From JBCBCP01 sp038530575 (GTDB taxonomy: Bacteria; Pseudomonadota; Alphaproteobacteria; Rhodobacterales; Rhodobacteraceae): 64,000 bases of DNA. Position numbers and translations under genes: made by a program. Below are positions 61,572 to 64,000 of the stretch, in pieces. How positions within the stretch are numbered: the first letter of the stretch is position 1; every line of letters starts with the position of its first letter. The stretch spans positions 1 through 64,000 of the forward strand of contig JBCBCP010000011.1 of NCBI GenBank assembly GCA_038530575.1, in the 5' to 3' direction. The notes below the pieces were generated by a model that ran no database searches, was not told the DNA's origin, and saw nothing but the letters and a program-made list of their open reading frames with translations.

Positions 61572-61644
61572 CGCAGATGGCGGGGTCGTCCTGGGGGCGG
61601 CCCCGTTCTGCGTTGCCAAGCAACAGAGTCCGGCAAATGTAACG

Positions 61645-61689
61645 TTTTGTACAACTTGGAGTGGCCCGAATGCACATTCTGTACAGAAT
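61645..61689. promoter_or_regulatory. Pair of TGTACA-centred palindromes
   Basis: A perfect 14-bp palindrome ATTCTGTACAGAAT (61676-61689) lies 32 bases, centre to centre, from a partial copy TTTTGTACAACT (61645-61656). The spacing is about three helical turns, as expected of a paired operator. The binding protein is unknown; the adjacent LuxR-type regulator is one candidate. Confidence 0.45.
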
Positions 61690-61767
61690 CAGGCCGCTGG
61701 ATTGAGCAAATTTTACGGGTAGCAAACGCCCGGCATGCAACGCGGAAATGTCCGCGCGAACCGCCCG

Positions 61768-63480
61768 TCAGAGAATTAAGTCCGACAAGACGAGCGACGA
61801 GACACCGTGGATATAGATCGAGAACTCCGCGATGCGATCACCGGTCAGGTCGACTTGCACCACCGAGTCTGTGCCTCCCGAAGCGCTCACTTGGCGCAGC
61901 TCGGCGCCTGTCCCCGAAAAACCGGCTGTGTTTACAAAAGACAGCCCAAGCCCGGCAAAGGACAACAGGTCGGTGCCCTGTTCGAAATCCAGCACCCGCC
62001 CCCGGTTTTCATCGATGGCAGTGAAGACAAAGACATCCGCACCATCGCCGCCGAAAAGACGGTCCCCACCGCCGCCGCCCGTGATGACATCGTCACCCTC
62101 CCCGCCGCGGATCAGGTTCGCGCCCGCGGTCCCGGTCAGTCTGTCGCCAAACGCGGAGCCGATGATATCTTCGACCCCTGTGACGGCAATTGCATTGCCC
62201 CCGGCGGTCGTGCCCGTACCAGCACCGAGGTCAACCGTCACACCGCCCGTGGCGCGTGTCAGGATGAGCCGATCGTGATCTGCACCGCCATTAACCGTGC
62301 CGCCACCAGCGCCAAGCACCAATCGATCGTCGCCCGCCCCGCCATTGAGGGTATCGGCGCCGCCACCGCCAACCAGCAGGTCTGCGCCGCCCTGCCCCTC
62401 CAGGAGATTTGCGGTGCCGGACCCGACGATGACGTTATCCAGCCCGTTGCCCGTCCCGTCGCCTGTGCCAAGAAGGACCAGCCTTTCCACGTGTTCGGGC
62501 AGGATATAGCTGCTGTTTGACAGGATGGAATCAAACCCCCGCCCGCTTTCTTCGACCACCACAAACCCGGTTGTGGCGCCCGCCATCCCGTCCACAAGGT
62601 ATGTGTCATCGCCGGCGTCGCCCAGCAGCTGCACGGGGGCCGTGTCGGGAGCACCCCTGCCCTGAAATCCGGCCCCTGTGCCGCCGCGCATGTCGAACCT
62701 GTCATCTCCGAGAGAGAGGTCAATCACCGCCCCGGTCCAGCTTCCGTTGCTGCGGACAAGGTCATCGTCGCCCGAGCCGAGCACCGCTGCGCCCCAGTTG
62801 CCGGTGTTGGTCACGACCAACCGCCCGCCGAAGTCCAGATCCAGCGCGCCTTGGAATGTGCCGCTGTTGTCGATCCGCGTGAATAGCACTTGTTCAATGT
62901 CGGCAGCCGCGTCGAACGTGCCACTGTTTGTCAGGACAAAGCGGTCCATGTCTCGAACCACGAGTGACGGGCCGCCGTCTATGCTTTCCAGCAAGACGCC
63001 ACCATCATTCACGAGCGCCAGTGTGTCCCCTATCCCGGTCGTCCGGCCGCTCAGGACGGCCTTTAGATCGGCGACATCTCGGTCGCTTATATCGAACCGT
63101 GCGATAACGTCTGCGTCCTCAGCGATGGTGATGGTGTTGCCGCCTCCCGTGACTTCGGCGCGCAGGAACGCATTGGTATCGAACCTTCCATCAAAGACGA
63201 GGTCGGCCCGCTCTACCGAGACGTTGAAGGCACCCGCGAACCCCGTTGCGTCGTTGTTGCTGGAGTTTTGCACGCCGAGGAAACCCGTGTCGGTCGTAAA
63301 CGTCAGCGTTCCAGACTTGAAGGCACCGGTGAAGACGAATGTGTTGGTGGACGTCAAAACGTCCACCGTCAGGTCAACCCCGTCCCAGTCGGGGACCAGG
63401 ACAACCTCTTCGTCGCCCGGCTGCATCTGGACCACGTTTGGGTCTGTCGTTGGATCGGCGATGAGGTTGAGCGTGGTCAT
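61768..63480 (-). CDS. RTX-like calcium-binding repeat protein, probably type I secreted
   Basis: The product has 570 residues and no signal peptide. The N-terminal ~300 residues are Asp/Asn/Thr-rich beta repeats of unknown function. From about residue 340 there are hemolysin-type GGxGxDxxx nonapeptides in two groups (GQGGADLLVGGGGADTLNGG and GGEGDDVITGGGGGDRLFGG). The end has the DVFVFTAIDENRGRVLDFEQ and YIHGVSSLVLSDLIL type secretion region. It should bind calcium outside the cell. No type I exporter is in the window. Confidence 0.9.
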   Translation of the reverse strand: MTTLNLIADPTTDPNVVQMQPGDEEVVLVPDWDGVDLTVDVLTSTNTFVFTGAFKSGTLTFTTDTGFLGVQNSSNNDATGFAGAFNVSVERADLVFDGRFDTNAFLRAEVTGGGNTITIAEDADVIARFDISDRDVADLKAVLSGRTTGIGDTLALVNDGGVLLESIDGGPSLVVRDMDRFVLTNSGTFDAAADIEQVLFTRIDNSGTFQGALDLDFGGRLVVTNTGNWGAAVLGSGDDDLVRSNGSWTGAVIDLSLGDDRFDMRGGTGAGFQGRGAPDTAPVQLLGDAGDDTYLVDGMAGATTGFVVVEESGRGFDSILSNSSYILPEHVERLVLLGTGDGTGNGLDNVIVGSGTANLLEGQGGADLLVGGGGADTLNGGAGDDRLVLGAGGGTVNGGADHDRLILTRATGGVTVDLGAGTGTTAGGNAIAVTGVEDIIGSAFGDRLTGTAGANLIRGGEGDDVITGGGGGDRLFGGDGADVFVFTAIDENRGRVLDFEQGTDLLSFAGLGLSFVNTAGFSGTGAELRQVSASGGTDSVVQVDLTGDRIAEFSIYIHGVSSLVLSDLIL

Positions 63481-63557
63481 GCGGGCGGCCTAGATTTGCT
63501 TGATTTACCAAACGCTAACGCAAGACCAGCCCGTACGCCAGAATTCGGCCCTGCGGG

Positions 63558-64000
63558 TTAGCCGAGGGCCGGGAAGTAGTCCTCGCACCCGCCTTCGCGG
63601 TACACATCCGCCGTGCAGCAGTGCAGGCCGCCGCCAAAGGCGTAGGCGTCGCGCAGGTCAACCTCCACGACCTCCATCCCCAGTTTGTCCATCTGTTCGG
63701 CCTGGTAGACTTCGGATTTTTCCACGCAGACCGTCTTGGGGTCGAGCACGAGCACGTTCATCGATAGCCAGACGGACGAATAGCACAGCGGCGGGGGCTG
63801 GTTGTGGGCAGGTTGAGCGGCGTCGACGATTTCCCAGTCGTTCGCCTCGAACATCTTGCGCTGCTCGTCTGGCAGGCGCCGCTGGGGGTTGTTCAGGATC
63901 AGGCCCGGGCGCAGGGGCGTAAAGGTTGCGTCGATGTGGATCGGGTACGGATCGCCGGGGAAGTTGACCGTGTGCACCCGGTGGTCGGGGAAGTGACGGC
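63558..64000 (-). CDS. Amidinotransferase of the glycine amidinotransferase (GATM) family, C-terminal part
   Basis: The frame is open to the right edge, so only the last ~147 residues are seen. They read HIDATFTPLRPGLILNNPQRR, KWLSMNVL-like VWLSMNVLVLD and FGGGLHCCTADVYREGGCEDYF. This matches the C-terminus of eukaryotic and bacterial Arg:Gly amidinotransferases, including the catalytic Cys region (HC) and the HID motif. It moves an amidino group from arginine to an amine. The acceptor in bacteria varies. Confidence 0.88.
   Translation of the reverse strand, partial: RHFPDHRVHTVNFPGDPYPIHIDATFTPLRPGLILNNPQRRLPDEQRKMFEANDWEIVDAAQPAHNQPPPLCYSSVWLSMNVLVLDPKTVCVEKSEVYQAEQMDKLGMEVVEVDLRDAYAFGGGLHCCTADVYREGGCEDYFPALG

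Larger units (their letters stand above)
61246..61767. other. Structured gene-free region with palindromes
   Basis: This 522-base region has no convincing gene. It holds several small stems (CCCTGA-gatt-TCAGGG, CCGGA-cttt-TCCGG), a terminator-like stem, and two TGTACA-centred palindromes. The short frames on either strand match no family I know. It may encode a small RNA or be decayed DNA. Confidence 0.45.

Noticed and set aside
61399..61740. Short open frames on both strands in the gene-free region
   Set aside because: Composition is random-like, rich in Pro, Arg and Cys. There is no ribosome-binding site and no recognisable family.

Overview
The window looks like chromosome from a marine alphaproteobacterium of the Rhodobacterales (Roseobacter group). 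The reasons are high G+C, dense and translationally coupled operons, a class II DAHP synthase, a PAS_5 protein, a soluble PhoR ahead of pstSCAB-phoU-phoB, two Liv-type ABC systems and a GC-rich dispersed repeat of the kind common in that order. I saw no rRNA, tRNA, CRISPR array, intact insertion sequence or prophage. The genus is not determined.

Left part (1-19.6 kb) is mostly core genome. Positions 1-3796 hold most of a Liv-type ABC uptake operon in which each ATPase gene is followed by an overlapping gene for a small secreted protein. Its permeases presumably lie beyond the left edge. Then come a PQQ-type sugar dehydrogenase, a GlxA-family regulator, class II DAHP synthase, a PAS_5 protein, and yicC-gmk-gamma-carbonic anhydrase-CHMI-like isomerase-PLP enzyme. 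The full phosphate regulon phoR-pstSCAB-phoU-phoB follows, with a clear triple Pho-box half-site array ahead of pstS.

Middle part (19.7-29.8 kb) is accessory. A D-2-hydroxyacid dehydrogenase is followed by an opposite-strand operon of hydantoinase/oxoprolinase A and B, a HisC-like aminotransferase and an Asp/Glu-racemase-family enzyme. Beside it lies a wrecked alpha-glucan/glycogen locus. Only phosphoglucomutase is intact. It is flanked by remnants of an ABC sugar permease, malQ, glgP and glgB, and the wreck ends in a diverged second copy of the hyuA 5' end.

Right part (29.8-60 kb) is a large acyl-CoA supercluster. The plus-strand operon at 29.8-35.1 kb encodes acyl-CoA synthetase, enoyl-CoA hydratase, an ACAD10/11-type dehydrogenase and two SDRs. 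A minus-strand operon at 35.2-40.0 kb encodes TesB, acetoacetyl-CoA synthetase, a serine hydrolase and a crotonase. A short glutathione-linked operon follows at 40.1-42.0 kb. A long minus-strand run at 42.2-56.5 kb encodes paired acyl-CoA dehydrogenases, two SDRs, thiolase, a nitronate-monooxygenase-like flavoprotein, a histidine phosphatase, an ACAD10/11-type kinase, an IclR regulator and a complete LivKHMGF importer. Reductases and a MaoC hydratase sit at 56.7-60.0 kb. Together these suggest import, CoA activation and beta-oxidation of an unidentified organic acid. The ACAD10/11-like kinase and dehydrogenase hint at a 4-hydroxy acid.

The right end carries aroQ, a LuxR-type solo with altered ligand-pocket residues, a structured gene-free stretch with two TGTACA-centred palindromes, an RTX-like secreted protein and the end of a GATM-type amidinotransferase gene.

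At the DNA level the notable items are two intergenic arrays of short perfect hairpins (35.14 and 42.03 kb), three copies of a dispersed repeat, and hairpins placed directly after each of three binding-protein genes.
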